This document shows positions 1 to 8,010 of a DNA stretch of 64,000 nucleotides, in pieces. Position 1 is the first letter of the stretch. Each line of letters starts with the position of its first letter. Source of the DNA: Sphingobium sp. CCH11-B1 (GTDB lineage: Bacteria > Pseudomonadota > Alphaproteobacteria > Sphingomonadales > Sphingomonadaceae); assembly GCF_001556865.1 (NCBI RefSeq), contig NZ_LSJY01000202.1, positions 62,001 to 126,000 on the forward strand. The letters run 5' to 3'. The translations under genes were made by a program, and so were the position numbers. The notes beneath the pieces are model-generated. The model searched no databases. It saw only the letters and a list, made by a program, of their open reading frames with translations, and was not told where the DNA came from.

Positions 1-2633
1 ACGACGAAATCCGCCAGATCGCCGATCCGCTCTTCCGCCGCCATCAGCATGTCCAGTGCCGCGCGCTGGGTCATGATCTCGCCGTCGAAATGCAGTTGGA
101 GCGACCGGATGCCCGGCACCACATCGACGATCCCGGCAGGCGCGAGCCGTTCAAGTTCGGTCATCAACGCATGCGCCCTTATCCGAAGCTCGATGTCCAG
201 CACGATGGGGCCATATTCGACCAGGATATTGCGGTCGCCCTGCTGCCGATACACGGTGCGCGGGCGATCCGGCGTGGCCGGGATTTCGCCGAGGATGGGT
301 GTGAGAGACGCGATCGGCCGCGCCGATCCCACCTCATACGCCGTGCCCGACGCGATCAGCCGGCGTTGCTGCCGGTCTGCCGCGTGCGCATCCTCGACAT
401 CGACCGGCACGAAACGCAGCATATCGCCGGGCGCGAGCTGGCCCATGATCCATCGGTCAGCGGCGATCACCACGAAGGGGCAGACGAAACCGCCGAGCGA
501 AGGGCCGTCCGGTCCCAGAATGATGGGCATGTCCCCGGTGAAGTCCACCGCGCCGATCGCATAGGGATTGTCGTGGATGTTGGACGGATGCAGCCCCGCC
601 TCGCCACCGTCGGGGCGCGCCCAGCGGGGCTTGGGACCGATCAAGCGGACACCGGTGCGGTTGCTGTTATAGTGGACCTGCCATTGAGCGGCCACGATCT
701 CGTCAATATCTTCGTCGGTGAAGAAATCTGGAGCCCCGTGCGGGCCATAGAGCACACGCAAGGTCCATTCCCCGGTCATTGGGGGAAGCGTCACTTGCGG
801 CAGTGCCGGCCCAGTCGCATCATCGGCCAGATGCAGCGTATCGCCCGCCAGCAGGCGGCGCGCGGCGTGACCGCCGAACTGACCAAGCTCGAACGTGCTG
901 CGGCTGCCGAGATAGGGCGCGATGTCCAGCCCGCCCGAAAACAGGATATAGCCGCGTATGCCGCCGCCCGTCACCCGGCCGAGCGTCAGCGTCCGCCCCT
1001 CCCCCACGTCAATGGCGACGCCGCGCGGCACCGGCATACCGTCCAGCTTGGCGCCGAAATCAGCGCCGGTCAGGCAAATGCGCGCGGGCGCATTGAAGGT
1101 CAGCGTCGGGCCGGTATGGATGACTTCAAGACCGGCCGTGCCCTCGGCATTGCCGAGCAGCCGGTTGCCGAGGCGAAAGGACTGATCGTCCATCGGGCCG
1201 GACGGCGGAACGCCCACGGCCCATAATTTCTGACGGCCGGGCCAGTCCTGCACCGTCGTCGCCGTGCCCCCGCTGATGACCTGGATGCTGCGGGGATGGA
1301 AGGCGATGCCGTCGAGAACGCGGGTGGAAACTTCCCCGCTCACGAATTCGGGCGAGCGCACGACATCGCGCAGCCAGCGCAAATTGGTCTCGATCCCGTC
1401 GACGCGGCTTTGGTCCAGCGCCGCCTGCATCGCCGTCACGGCCTCCGCGCGCGTTGGCGCATGGACGATCAGCTTCGCCAGCATCGGATCGTACCAGGCG
1501 CTGACCGTACTGCCCGCCATGCACCAGGTTTCAGCGCGAATGTCAGGCGGGAACTGGACCGCTGTCAGCGTTCCGGAGGTCGGGCGATAGTCGAGCGCCG
1601 GATCTTCGGCGTAGAGGCGCACCTGTACGGAATGGCCTTCAGGACGCGGCGGCTCCCTGTCGAGGAAGGAGAAGTCGCCGCCCGCTCCACGGATCATCCA
1701 TTCGACCAGGTCGATGCCCATCACCTCTTCGGTGACGCCATGTTCGACCTGAAGCCGCGTGTTCATCTCCAGGAAGAAAAATTCTTCCCGTTCCGCGTCG
1801 TAGAGGAATTCGACCGTGCCGGCCGACCGATAGCAGGCGGCCTCGCCCAGCCGGGTGGCCGCAGCGATCAGTTCCGCGCGCACGGCTTCGGGCAGCAGCG
1901 GTGCCGGGGCTTCCTCCACGACTTTCTGGTTGCGGCGCTGGAGCGAGCAGTCCCGCTCGCCCACCGGCAGGACGCGTCCCTCGCCATTGCCGAATATCTG
2001 CACTTCGATATGCCGGGCGCGGCGAATGTAACGCTCGAGGAATATCCCGGCGTCACCGAAATTGCTTTCGCCCAGACGCGCGACAGCGGCGAAGCTATCG
2101 CGGACGGCGGCCTCATCCTCGCAGACCCGCATGCCGATGCCCCCGCCGCCGGCAGTCGCCTTGAGGATTACGGGGAAACCGATATCGCGGGCGGCAAGCA
2201 CCGCCTGCGCCTCGTCCTTCAGCAGGTCGGTGCCGGGCGCGAGCGGAACGTCATGCGCGGCCGCGAGCGCGCGCGCGCTGTGCTTGAGGCCGAAAGTGCG
2301 GATATTGTCCGGCGTGGGACCGATGAAGATGATGCCCGCCTTGGCACATGCCTGGGCGAACTCGACATTTTCGGCAAGGAAACCGTAGCCCGGATGAATG
2401 GCGCCTGCCCCCGTCGCGCGGGCGGCGTCCAATATCGCCTCGATGTTGAGATAGCTTTCGGTAGCGCGCGGCCCCCCGATGCAGACCGCTTCATCCGCTT
2501 GCGCGACATGGAGCGACGCTTCGTCCGCTTCCGAATAGACAGCGACCGAACGCAGGCCCATCCGCCGGAGCGTGCGGATTATCCGCGTCGCGATCGCACC
2601 ACGGTTCGCGATAAGGACGGTATCGAACCTCAT
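1..2633 (-). CDS. Biotin-dependent urea/guanidine carboxylase (3' end beyond window)
   Basis: ATP- and biotin-dependent carboxylase that carboxylates urea or guanidine in the cytoplasm. About 877 codons are present. The N-terminal biotin carboxylase domain is recognisable from MRFDTVLIANRGAIATRIIR, the IHPGYGFLSEN motif, the glycine-rich ATP loop (KATAGGGGIGMR) and EMNTRLQVEHGVTE. It is followed by the KipA-like (AHS2) and then the KipI-like (AHS1) carboxyltransferase domains. The C-terminal biotinyl domain lies past the left edge. The ATG overlaps the TGA of the upstream DUF1989 gene (ATGA), which implies translational coupling. The carboxyltransferase motif reads GAVDFTGD, with Asp where I recall urea carboxylases having Asn; this and the partners favour guanidine. 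The family is certain; the substrate is inferred. Confidence 0.93.
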   Translation of the reverse strand, partial: MRFDTVLIANRGAIATRIIRTLRRMGLRSVAVYSEADEASLHVAQADEAVCIGGPRATESYLNIEAILDAARATGAGAIHPGYGFLAENVEFAQACAKAGIIFIGPTPDNIRTFGLKHSARALAAAHDVPLAPGTDLLKDEAQAVLAARDIGFPVILKATAGGGGIGMRVCEDEAAVRDSFAAVARLGESNFGDAGIFLERYIRRARHIEVQIFGNGEGRVLPVGERDCSLQRRNQKVVEEAPAPLLPEAVRAELIAAATRLGEAACYRSAGTVEFLYDAEREEFFFLEMNTRLQVEHGVTEEVMGIDLVEWMIRGAGGDFSFLDREPPRPEGHSVQVRLYAEDPALDYRPTSGTLTAVQFPPDIRAETWCMAGSTVSAWYDPMLAKLIVHAPTRAEAVTAMQAALDQSRVDGIETNLRWLRDVVRSPEFVSGEVSTRVLDGIAFHPRSIQVISGGTATTVQDWPGRQKLWAVGVPPSGPMDDQSFRLGNRLLGNAEGTAGLEVIHTGPTLTFNAPARICLTGADFGAKLDGMPVPRGVAIDVGEGRTLTLGRVTGGGIRGYILFSGGLDIAPYLGSRSTFELGQFGGHAARRLLAGDTLHLADDATGPALPQVTLPPMTGEWTLRVLYGPHGAPDFFTDEDIDEIVAAQWQVHYNSNRTGVRLIGPKPRWARPDGGEAGLHPSNIHDNPYAIGAVDFTGDMPIILGPDGPSLGGFVCPFVVIAADRWIMGQLAPGDMLRFVPVDVEDAHAADRQQRRLIASGTAYEVGSARPIASLTPILGEIPATPDRPRTVYRQQGDRNILVEYGPIVLDIELRIRAHALMTELERLAPAGIVDVVPGIRSLQLHFDGEIMTQRAALDMLMAAEERIGDLADFV

Positions 2634-3265
2634 GCAGCGACAATCATGCGTACGGGCGTCGGATTGAATCCGTTGCAGGGATTGTTGATCTGCGGGCAAT
2701 TGGACACCACCACGATGACGTCCATCTCCGCGCGCAGGTCGACGGTCAGCCCCGGCGCGGAGATGCCATCGACAATGCCCAGCGATCCATCGGCCTCCAC
2801 CGGCACGTTCATGAAGAAGTTGATGTTGGAGACGATATCGCGCTTGCCCCGCCCTTCCCGCAAATTCGCCTCCAGGAAATTTTCGACGCAGGCATGTTCG
2901 GCCTTGGTGTGATGGCCGTAGCGAAGCGTGTTGGATTCGCAGGAACAGGCGCCGCCGATCGTGTCGTGATATTCGACGGAGGTGCCGGTGATGGTCATCA
3001 TCGGCCGCCCCTCGTTGGAACGAAGCACGGTGCCTTCGCGCAGGAACAGATTGCCCTGAGCAGACACGGTGTCCTGCGCGCTGTATCGCTCCGCATCGTC
3101 CTGCGCCGCGTAAAGCAGGAAATCGACCGCCTGGTTGCCCTCCAGATCGACGATCCGCAGGGTCTGGCCCGCGGCGACATGGTGTAGCCACGGCGCGCGG
3201 GCCGGCACGATCACATCATGGACGACCGCGCCGGGAAGACCGGACAAATGAATATCTGCGCTCAT
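2630..3265 (-). CDS. Urea carboxylase-associated protein 2 (DUF1989; probable carboxyguanidine deiminase subunit)
   Basis: A 211-residue DUF1989 protein of the UAAP2 type. Visible family signatures are the Cys-rich GGACSCESNTLRYG stretch near residue 100, NINFFMNVPVEADG near 145, and the C-terminal DVIVVVSNCPQINNPCNGFNP. In characterised guanidine pathways two DUF1989 proteins form carboxyguanidine deiminase, which converts carboxyguanidine to allophanate. The gene sits 15 bp after the other DUF1989 gene and its stop overlaps the carboxylase ATG. That order (UAAP1, UAAP2, carboxylase) is the standard operon. The Cys and Asn residues are presumed metal or catalytic positions by family analogy. 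No truncation is seen. Confidence 0.9.
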   Translation of the reverse strand: MSADIHLSGLPGAVVHDVIVPARAPWLHHVAAGQTLRIVDLEGNQAVDFLLYAAQDDAERYSAQDTVSAQGNLFLREGTVLRSNEGRPMMTITGTSVEYHDTIGGACSCESNTLRYGHHTKAEHACVENFLEANLREGRGKRDIVSNINFFMNVPVEADGSLGIVDGISAPGLTVDLRAEMDVIVVVSNCPQINNPCNGFNPTPVRMIVAA

Positions 3266-3280
3266 GGGGCAGTTTCCCTT

Positions 3281-4102
3281 CTAACGGCGGAAATAATCTT
3301 CGACATTCTCGAAGGCGCGCAGGCCTTCCGGCGTAGCATTCCGGATCGGGTCGGCGGCCGGCGTTACCGGGCCACGCCACGCCGTCGCGCGCAGCGGCGT
3401 CACGGTCCACTGGTCGCGCGGGTCGAGAATATGCGGGCAATTGGCGATCACCACGATCACGTCCATTTCAGCGCGCAGCACCAGGCGGCGGCCCGGTTCG
3501 AACGGCCCGATCTGCGGCACGATCGTCCCGTCGCTCTCGATCCGCGTGCCCTTGAACAGATTGACGCAGGGGTGAACGTCGCGGCGCTGGAGGCCGTGCT
3601 TGGCAACGCCGAGCAGGAAGCGGTCACGGCCGCTGGGCGTTGGACCGCTATTGGTGCCCGTCCCATATTTGGCCGCGTTGCTGGCAGGGTTGGAGGTGCC
3701 GCAGAACGTATCGTGCGTTTCCGCCCCGTCTTCAAGGAAGCTCATGAGCACGCGGCCCATGTCCGAAAGCAGCAGCTTGCCCGCGCCCAGATAGGCATTC
3801 CATTGCACTTTGACCGTATCTGCGACATTAAGCCGCTCGGTCGGCATCTCGGCGTTGAATATGAGGAGCGACGCGCAGGCATCGCCCTTGAGATCGATCA
3901 GCCGCAGGCGGGCGCCGCGCGGCAGACGGCGGGTCGCATAGCCGCCCGGCGCAATCGTCTCTTCCCACAACAGCGCGTCGGCGGACACCCCGTCCGGGAG
4001 GTCATCCGCGACCGGTGGCAATACAGGCATGGCGTCGACCACGGTCCCCGCCATGGCACGGGCATGGTCGCGGGCGGCGGTGGGATTGGCAAGCGTCGTC
4101 AT
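3281..4102 (-). CDS. Urea carboxylase-associated protein 1 (DUF1989; probable carboxyguanidine deiminase subunit)
   Basis: A 273-residue DUF1989 protein, the paralogous partner of the next gene. The start MTTLANPTAARDHARAMAG is chosen because its ATG overlaps the TGA of the NikR-like gene (ATGA); an upstream in-frame extension has no family similarity. Motifs FCGTSNPASNAAKYG, CVNLFKGTRIESDG and DVIVVIANCPHILDPRDQW match the partner's Cys/Asn signatures. It is expected to form a heteromeric carboxyguanidine deiminase with UAAP2, feeding allophanate to an allophanate hydrolase that should lie left of the window. Assignment to UAAP1 rests on the longer N-terminus and the gene order. The enzymatic role is known for homologues only. 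Confidence 0.88.
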   Translation of the reverse strand: MTTLANPTAARDHARAMAGTVVDAMPVLPPVADDLPDGVSADALLWEETIAPGGYATRRLPRGARLRLIDLKGDACASLLIFNAEMPTERLNVADTVKVQWNAYLGAGKLLLSDMGRVLMSFLEDGAETHDTFCGTSNPASNAAKYGTGTNSGPTPSGRDRFLLGVAKHGLQRRDVHPCVNLFKGTRIESDGTIVPQIGPFEPGRRLVLRAEMDVIVVIANCPHILDPRDQWTVTPLRATAWRGPVTPAADPIRNATPEGLRAFENVEDYFRR

Positions 4103-4575
4103 GCCATCGCTCCCTCTGTCTGATTGGTGGAATCGGGTTCGTAAAGTGGGGGCAGCAGCGCAGTGGTAGTGACGAGCTGAAGCTGGTGGACGCCGCGAAC
4201 CCGGCGCAGCGCGTCGCAAAGCTCCTTGAGCAGCGACGCTGGCCCCTGCACCAGCAGGACTTCGAGCGACTGGTCGTCCTCCAGAAAAACATGCTGCGAG
4301 GAGATGACTTCCTTTAGGAAATCCGCCTGCATCTGGGCCAGTTGATGCCGAACGCGCCCTCGGTCGCCGCGATAGACGATCGTGATGGTGCCGGCCAGCA
4401 TCTCGTCCGGACGGGTGAAGGCCTCATGTTCGGCGAGCGCATGACGAATCAATTCGGCGATGAGTTGTGAGCGCGACGGCAGGCCTCGCTCCTCCACCAT
4501 GATGTCGAGTTGCCGGAACAGGTCCGCCGGCAAGCTCATGCTCAGCCTCGCAAGGCCTGGCGTGTCGCTAGCCAT
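4099..4575 (-). CDS. NikR-like ribbon-helix-helix regulator lacking most nickel ligands
   Basis: A 158-residue protein starting MASDTPGLARLSMSLP; this ATG overlaps the stop of the ABC ATPase gene. Residues 8-50 form a ribbon-helix-helix DNA-binding domain (LARLSMSLPADLFRQLD, then GLPSRSQLIAELIRHAL). Residues 60-145 match the NikR ACT-like domain (AGTITIVYRGDRG, EVISSQHVFLEDDQSLEVLL, ending RGVHQLQLV). Aligned by eye to E. coli NikR, His87 is kept. His76 is replaced by Ala, His89 by Phe and Cys95 by Ser, so a classical square-planar nickel site is absent. Its place inside the carboxylase/transporter operon suggests local regulation in response to another ligand, possibly the operon's substrate; that is inference. 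Confidence 0.83.
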   Translation of the reverse strand: MASDTPGLARLSMSLPADLFRQLDIMVEERGLPSRSQLIAELIRHALAEHEAFTRPDEMLAGTITIVYRGDRGRVRHQLAQMQADFLKEVISSQHVFLEDDQSLEVLLVQGPASLLKELCDALRRVRGVHQLQLVTTTALLPPLYEPDSTNQTEGAMA

Positions 4576-5380
4576 GTCCAATCTTCTCCTCATTATCTTC
4601 TTCGCCGCCCGGCGCGGCTGTCGCCTCTTCGCCACCGGCGGCAGCATCGTCCGGCGCAGGCTTTTTCAGCGGCAGGTCATAGACCGCAGTTGCGCCGAAA
4701 CGGTGCGGGGCGTGTGGATCGTGGCGACGCTTGTCCAGCGCGAGCACGCGCGTTCCCAGGCTGAACGCCTCACGGATATCGTGCGTCACCATGATGATCG
4801 TCAGCGAATAGTCCCGCCAGAGCCGGGTGATCAGACGGTGCATGTCGGCGCGGATACCGGGGTCGAGCGCGCCGAACGGCTCGTCCAGCAACAGGATGCG
4901 CGGCCGCTTGATCAGCGCTTGGGCGATCGCAAGACGCTGCTGCATCCCGCCCGACATCTGCGCCGGATAGAGATGGATGCTGTCGCCAAGGCCGACCGCG
5001 GTCAGCATCTGCGTCGCCTCCTCCTCCGCCCGGCGACGCGCCGTGCCGAACAGGCGCGCCAGGAAAGGCGCTTGTTCGCATTCCAGCCCGAACATGGTGT
5101 TGCGCAGGACCGACAGGTGGGGAAAGACCGAATAGCGCTGGAACACCACACCGCGGTCAGGCCCGCATTCCGGCGTCAGCGGCGTTCCATCGAGCAGGAT
5201 CGACCCGCGCGTCGCCGCCTCCTGACCCAGGACAAGGCGCAGCAGGCTGCTCTTGCCCGCACCCGAAGGCCCGATGATCGACACGAACGATCCGTGCTCG
5301 ATATCGATCGACACCCGTTCGAGCACGACCTTGTCGCCATATTCGATCCAGACGTCGCGAAGGGAAAGGATCGCGCTCAA
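4568..5380 (-). CDS. ABC transporter ATP-binding protein, urea/guanidine carboxylase-linked
   Basis: A 270-residue ATPase of the nitrate/taurine/sulfonate (NrtD/TauB/SsuB) type that energises uptake through the adjacent permease. Walker A is GPSGAGKSS near residue 40, the signature is MSGGMQQRLAIAQAL near 143, Walker B is ILLLDEPFGALDP near 163, and the switch His is in VTHDIREAF. The C-terminal tail (after about residue 230) is acidic and of low complexity. The start overlaps the permease stop by four bases, and the stop overlaps the NikR-like gene. In homologous operons this is annotated as the urea carboxylase-related ABC transporter; the imported substrate is inferred to be guanidine or urea. 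Confidence 0.92.
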   Translation of the reverse strand: MSAILSLRDVWIEYGDKVVLERVSIDIEHGSFVSIIGPSGAGKSSLLRLVLGQEAATRGSILLDGTPLTPECGPDRGVVFQRYSVFPHLSVLRNTMFGLECEQAPFLARLFGTARRRAEEEATQMLTAVGLGDSIHLYPAQMSGGMQQRLAIAQALIKRPRILLLDEPFGALDPGIRADMHRLITRLWRDYSLTIIMVTHDIREAFSLGTRVLALDKRRHDPHAPHRFGATAVYDLPLKKPAPDDAAAGGEEATAAPGGEEDNEEKIGHG

Positions 5381-6192
5381 TGGCTCGCTCCGTGGGCCCA
5401 GGGGAACAACCGCCGGTTGAGGAAAGTCAGCAAGAGGTCCATCGCCACCGCAAGGAGCGCGATCCAGGCGACGTAGGGGATGATGACGTCCATAGCGAGA
5501 TAGCGGCGGACGAGGAATATCCGATAGCCAAGCCCAACATCGGACGCGATCGCCTCCGCCGAAATCAGGAATACCCAGGCCGGCCCCAGCGACAGGCGCA
5601 TCGCGTGGAACAGGCGCGGCATCGCCTGCGGCAGGGCCACCCGGGTCATGATCTGCCAGCTGCTCGCGCCGAGCGTCTGCGCCTTGACGATCTGCTCTCG
5701 CGGCAGGGCGGCGACGTGCGCGGCGATGTCGCGCACCATGACCGGCGCGATGCCGATGACGATCAGGGCAATCTTCGCCGTTTCGCCCAGGCCAAGGGCG
5801 ATGAACAATATGGGAAGGAGGGCGATGGGCGGGATCACGGCGATGGCGGTGATCAGCGGGCCAAATGCGGCGCGCACCGGAGGCAGGACGCCGATCACCA
5901 GCCCGACCAGCAGAGCCGCCAGGGTCGCCACGCCGAGACCTATGCCGAGCCGCTGCAGGCTAGCCAGCGTATCTGCCCAGAAGAGCAACTGCCCTGTCAG
6001 CTGATCGGGCTGGAACAGCAGCGCGGCCATCCCCTTCGCCATGCCGTCGGGCAACGGCAATATCTTGTCGAACGGATTTGCGGCGTGGCGCTGCGCCGCC
6101 AGGAAAAGATAGAGAAGGACGAGCAGGAAGATCGGCACCGCGCCCATCAGCAACCGGTCGCCTCGGCTGATATGTCGATTCACCCAGCGCAT
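5377..6192 (-). CDS. ABC transporter permease, urea/guanidine carboxylase-linked
   Basis: A 271-residue inner-membrane permease of the binding-protein-dependent transport family (TauC/SsuC-like). About six hydrophobic helices are visible, the first at residues 15-33 (LLMGAVPIFLLVLLYLFLA). The cytoplasmic EAA loop that docks onto the ATPase is AQTLGASSWQIMTRVALPQA near residue 170. It overlaps the ATPase gene by ATGA and follows the binding-protein gene by 37 bp. A dimer would form the channel for the substrate captured by the lipoprotein upstream. Length and topology are normal for the family; substrate specificity cannot be read from the sequence. Confidence 0.92.
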   Translation of the reverse strand: MRWVNRHISRGDRLLMGAVPIFLLVLLYLFLAAQRHAANPFDKILPLPDGMAKGMAALLFQPDQLTGQLLFWADTLASLQRLGIGLGVATLAALLVGLVIGVLPPVRAAFGPLITAIAVIPPIALLPILFIALGLGETAKIALIVIGIAPVMVRDIAAHVAALPREQIVKAQTLGASSWQIMTRVALPQAMPRLFHAMRLSLGPAWVFLISAEAIASDVGLGYRIFLVRRYLAMDVIIPYVAWIALLAVAMDLLLTFLNRRLFPWAHGASH

Positions 6193-6229
6193 GTCATCAT
6201 CGTCCTAAAGGGGGACCGATCGGGATGGC

Positions 6230-7312
6230 TCACAGCTTTCCGTCTGCGGCAAGCTTCATGAAGCTGTCGTCGAACCGCAGCGTCACGTGCTGCGCGTCGC
6301 CCAGCGTCTTGCCGCCGGCAAAGCCCATGCCGACCGCGTCAGCCGAAGCGGCACCCTTGAACAGGCCGTGGGCGAAGCTGAAATCGCGGACCAGTTTCAT
6401 GCTCTGCACAAGCGCCGGCGCGGTGGCGGCGGCAACGGCGGATTTGGGATCGGAATAGAGGTGCGTGGTAGCGAGCTGGCTCTCAAACTGTTCGGGGGTC
6501 GTGCCCGCCAGCTTGGCCATGGCCGCGCGGGCCGCCTTCCCTTCCGCGTCCTGCCGCGTCATCAGCGCCATCGTATCGAACCAGATGCCGGCAAGCGCCT
6601 TGCCCAGATTGGGATTGGCCTTCAGCGTTGCGGTATCGACCACCAGCAGGTCGAGGATTTCGCCGGGGATCTGGGCCGAACTGAAGACTTCTTTCGCGCC
6701 GGCCTGCCCCTTCATCACTGAAAGCTGCGGGTTCCATGCAACCGCCGCGGTCACGTCCGGACTGGCGAAGGCACCGACGATGTCGGCGTCGGATGTGTTC
6801 ACGGTCTTGATGTCGGTGGGCTTCATCCCCGATTTTTCGAGCGCGCGGGCGAGCAGATAGTGCGAAACCGAAAGCTCGACCAGATAGACCTGCCGGCCCT
6901 TGATCGCCGAAAAACTATCCGCCCCCTTGAGCAGGATGCCATCATTGCCGTTCGAATAGTCGCCAACGATGATCGCGCTGGTATCCTTGCCGCCGGCCGC
7001 CGGGATGGTCAGCGCATCCATGTTGGTGACCGTTACGCCGTCGAATTTGCCGGCCGTATATTGGTTCACCGATTCGACATAATCGTTGACCTGCACGATG
7101 TTGATCTTGATGCCATATTTATCAGCCCATTTCTTCACGATCCCAGCCTGCTGGGCATAGGGCCAAGGCATCCAGCCCGCATAGATCGACCATCCGATGT
7201 TGAACTCTGTTTTGGGCTTGGAAGGAGCGTCCGACCCTTGCGAGCAGGATGCAAGCAGAAGCGCGCCAGCCATAAGAGCGGCCATGCCTGCGGTGCGGAA
7301 CATTCGGATCAT
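6230..7312 (-). CDS. ABC transporter substrate-binding lipoprotein, urea/guanidine carboxylase-linked
   Basis: A 360-residue periplasmic binding protein. The ATG at 7312 (MIRMFRTAGMAALMAGALLL) is chosen because an AGGGGGA ribosome-binding site lies 8 bases upstream. The signal sequence ends in the lipobox LLLASC, so it is a lipoprotein, with a Ser/Lys-rich linker following. The mature part resembles the NMT1/SsuA-like fold and the 'urea carboxylase region' binding-protein subfamily (NIGWSIYAGWMPWPYAQQ, GVTVTNMDALTIPAAGG). It is the first gene of the minus-strand operon. The ligand is inferred from context only. Confidence 0.9.
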   Translation of the reverse strand: MIRMFRTAGMAALMAGALLLASCSQGSDAPSKPKTEFNIGWSIYAGWMPWPYAQQAGIVKKWADKYGIKINIVQVNDYVESVNQYTAGKFDGVTVTNMDALTIPAAGGKDTSAIIVGDYSNGNDGILLKGADSFSAIKGRQVYLVELSVSHYLLARALEKSGMKPTDIKTVNTSDADIVGAFASPDVTAAVAWNPQLSVMKGQAGAKEVFSSAQIPGEILDLLVVDTATLKANPNLGKALAGIWFDTMALMTRQDAEGKAARAAMAKLAGTTPEQFESQLATTHLYSDPKSAVAAATAPALVQSMKLVRDFSFAHGLFKGAASADAVGMGFAGGKTLGDAQHVTLRFDDSFMKLAADGKL

Positions 7313-8010
7313 TGGTCGTCCCCCTTCGCTCATCACTATTGCAAAGCAGCAAGAGCCTGTCCACCGCCATTTATTACATTTTGAAATTTGCGTAATACCG
7401 CAGCAAAGCCCTGTAAGCCTTCGTGAATCCTTCGCTTTGCCGCGTCAGAGGCCGAACGCCGGAGACTTCCCAATGAGTGAACTGGACGGTTTCGCGCCAT
7501 TGTAGCAAGACAAAGTCAGAAGCTGCTCCCTTCCCGCCCGGCCCCGATTCGCGGAGCAGTCCGTCCACGAGGAAGCGACGTAGCAAGCTATGCCGTCCCT
7601 GCCGCGCGTGACCTAACCTGTAAGAAAACCGCCATATTGTGCAGCGCACCCATCTTCCCAGTCATACTGAGCAGGTGCAGAATTATTACGCTTGACGCGT
7701 TAGGTAATATCCATACCGTAGAGTCGACCGCTCATGAAGCGGCGAACCCATGGATGGAACAGCCGATAATCACCGGCTTGAAGTGAGGGCTCGTGGATCG
7801 ACGACCGGCTCGCATTGCTGATCTTCCGGATGCGACGCCGCCGTTTGTCGGCAATGCCAGAGGGTATGGCCTTGCCGATCCATCGCATGGCCTTGGGACC
7901 GATCGAATGACGATGACGACTGGCCGGTCACCGGCCGACAAGGTGCCGGCCTAGCCAGAGCGCCAGGGGAGAAGGGTGTCACTTGAGGCTCAACTTTAGA
8001 GGGGGGCGCA
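7313..8010. other. Intergenic region between divergent carboxylase operon and TonB receptor
   Basis: About 700 bases without a convincing gene. It must carry the promoters of both divergent transcription units. On the minus strand an AT-rich stretch at about 7365-7400 could include the operon promoter. I looked for a guanidine-I (ykkC) riboswitch signature on the minus strand and did not see its conserved blocks. Short open frames here resemble nothing I recognise. A GAGGGG ribosome-binding site just before 8011 serves the TonB receptor. Confidence 0.5.

Noticed and set aside
7500..7620. Sigma-54 promoter for the carboxylase operon
   Set aside because: A GGCATAGCTTGC stretch has GG and GC only 8 bases apart instead of 10, so it does not fit the -24/-12 pattern.
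7374..7649. 91-codon minus-strand frame upstream of the binding-protein gene
   Set aside because: No similarity to any family I know, no clear ribosome-binding site, and it occupies the expected promoter region.
7313..7700. Guanidine-I (ykkC) or mini-ykkC riboswitch ahead of the carboxylase operon
   Set aside because: I looked on the minus strand for the conserved ykkC blocks and for paired ACGR hairpins. GGACGG occurs twice, but neither copy is flanked by a pairing stem. A covariance-model search would be decisive.
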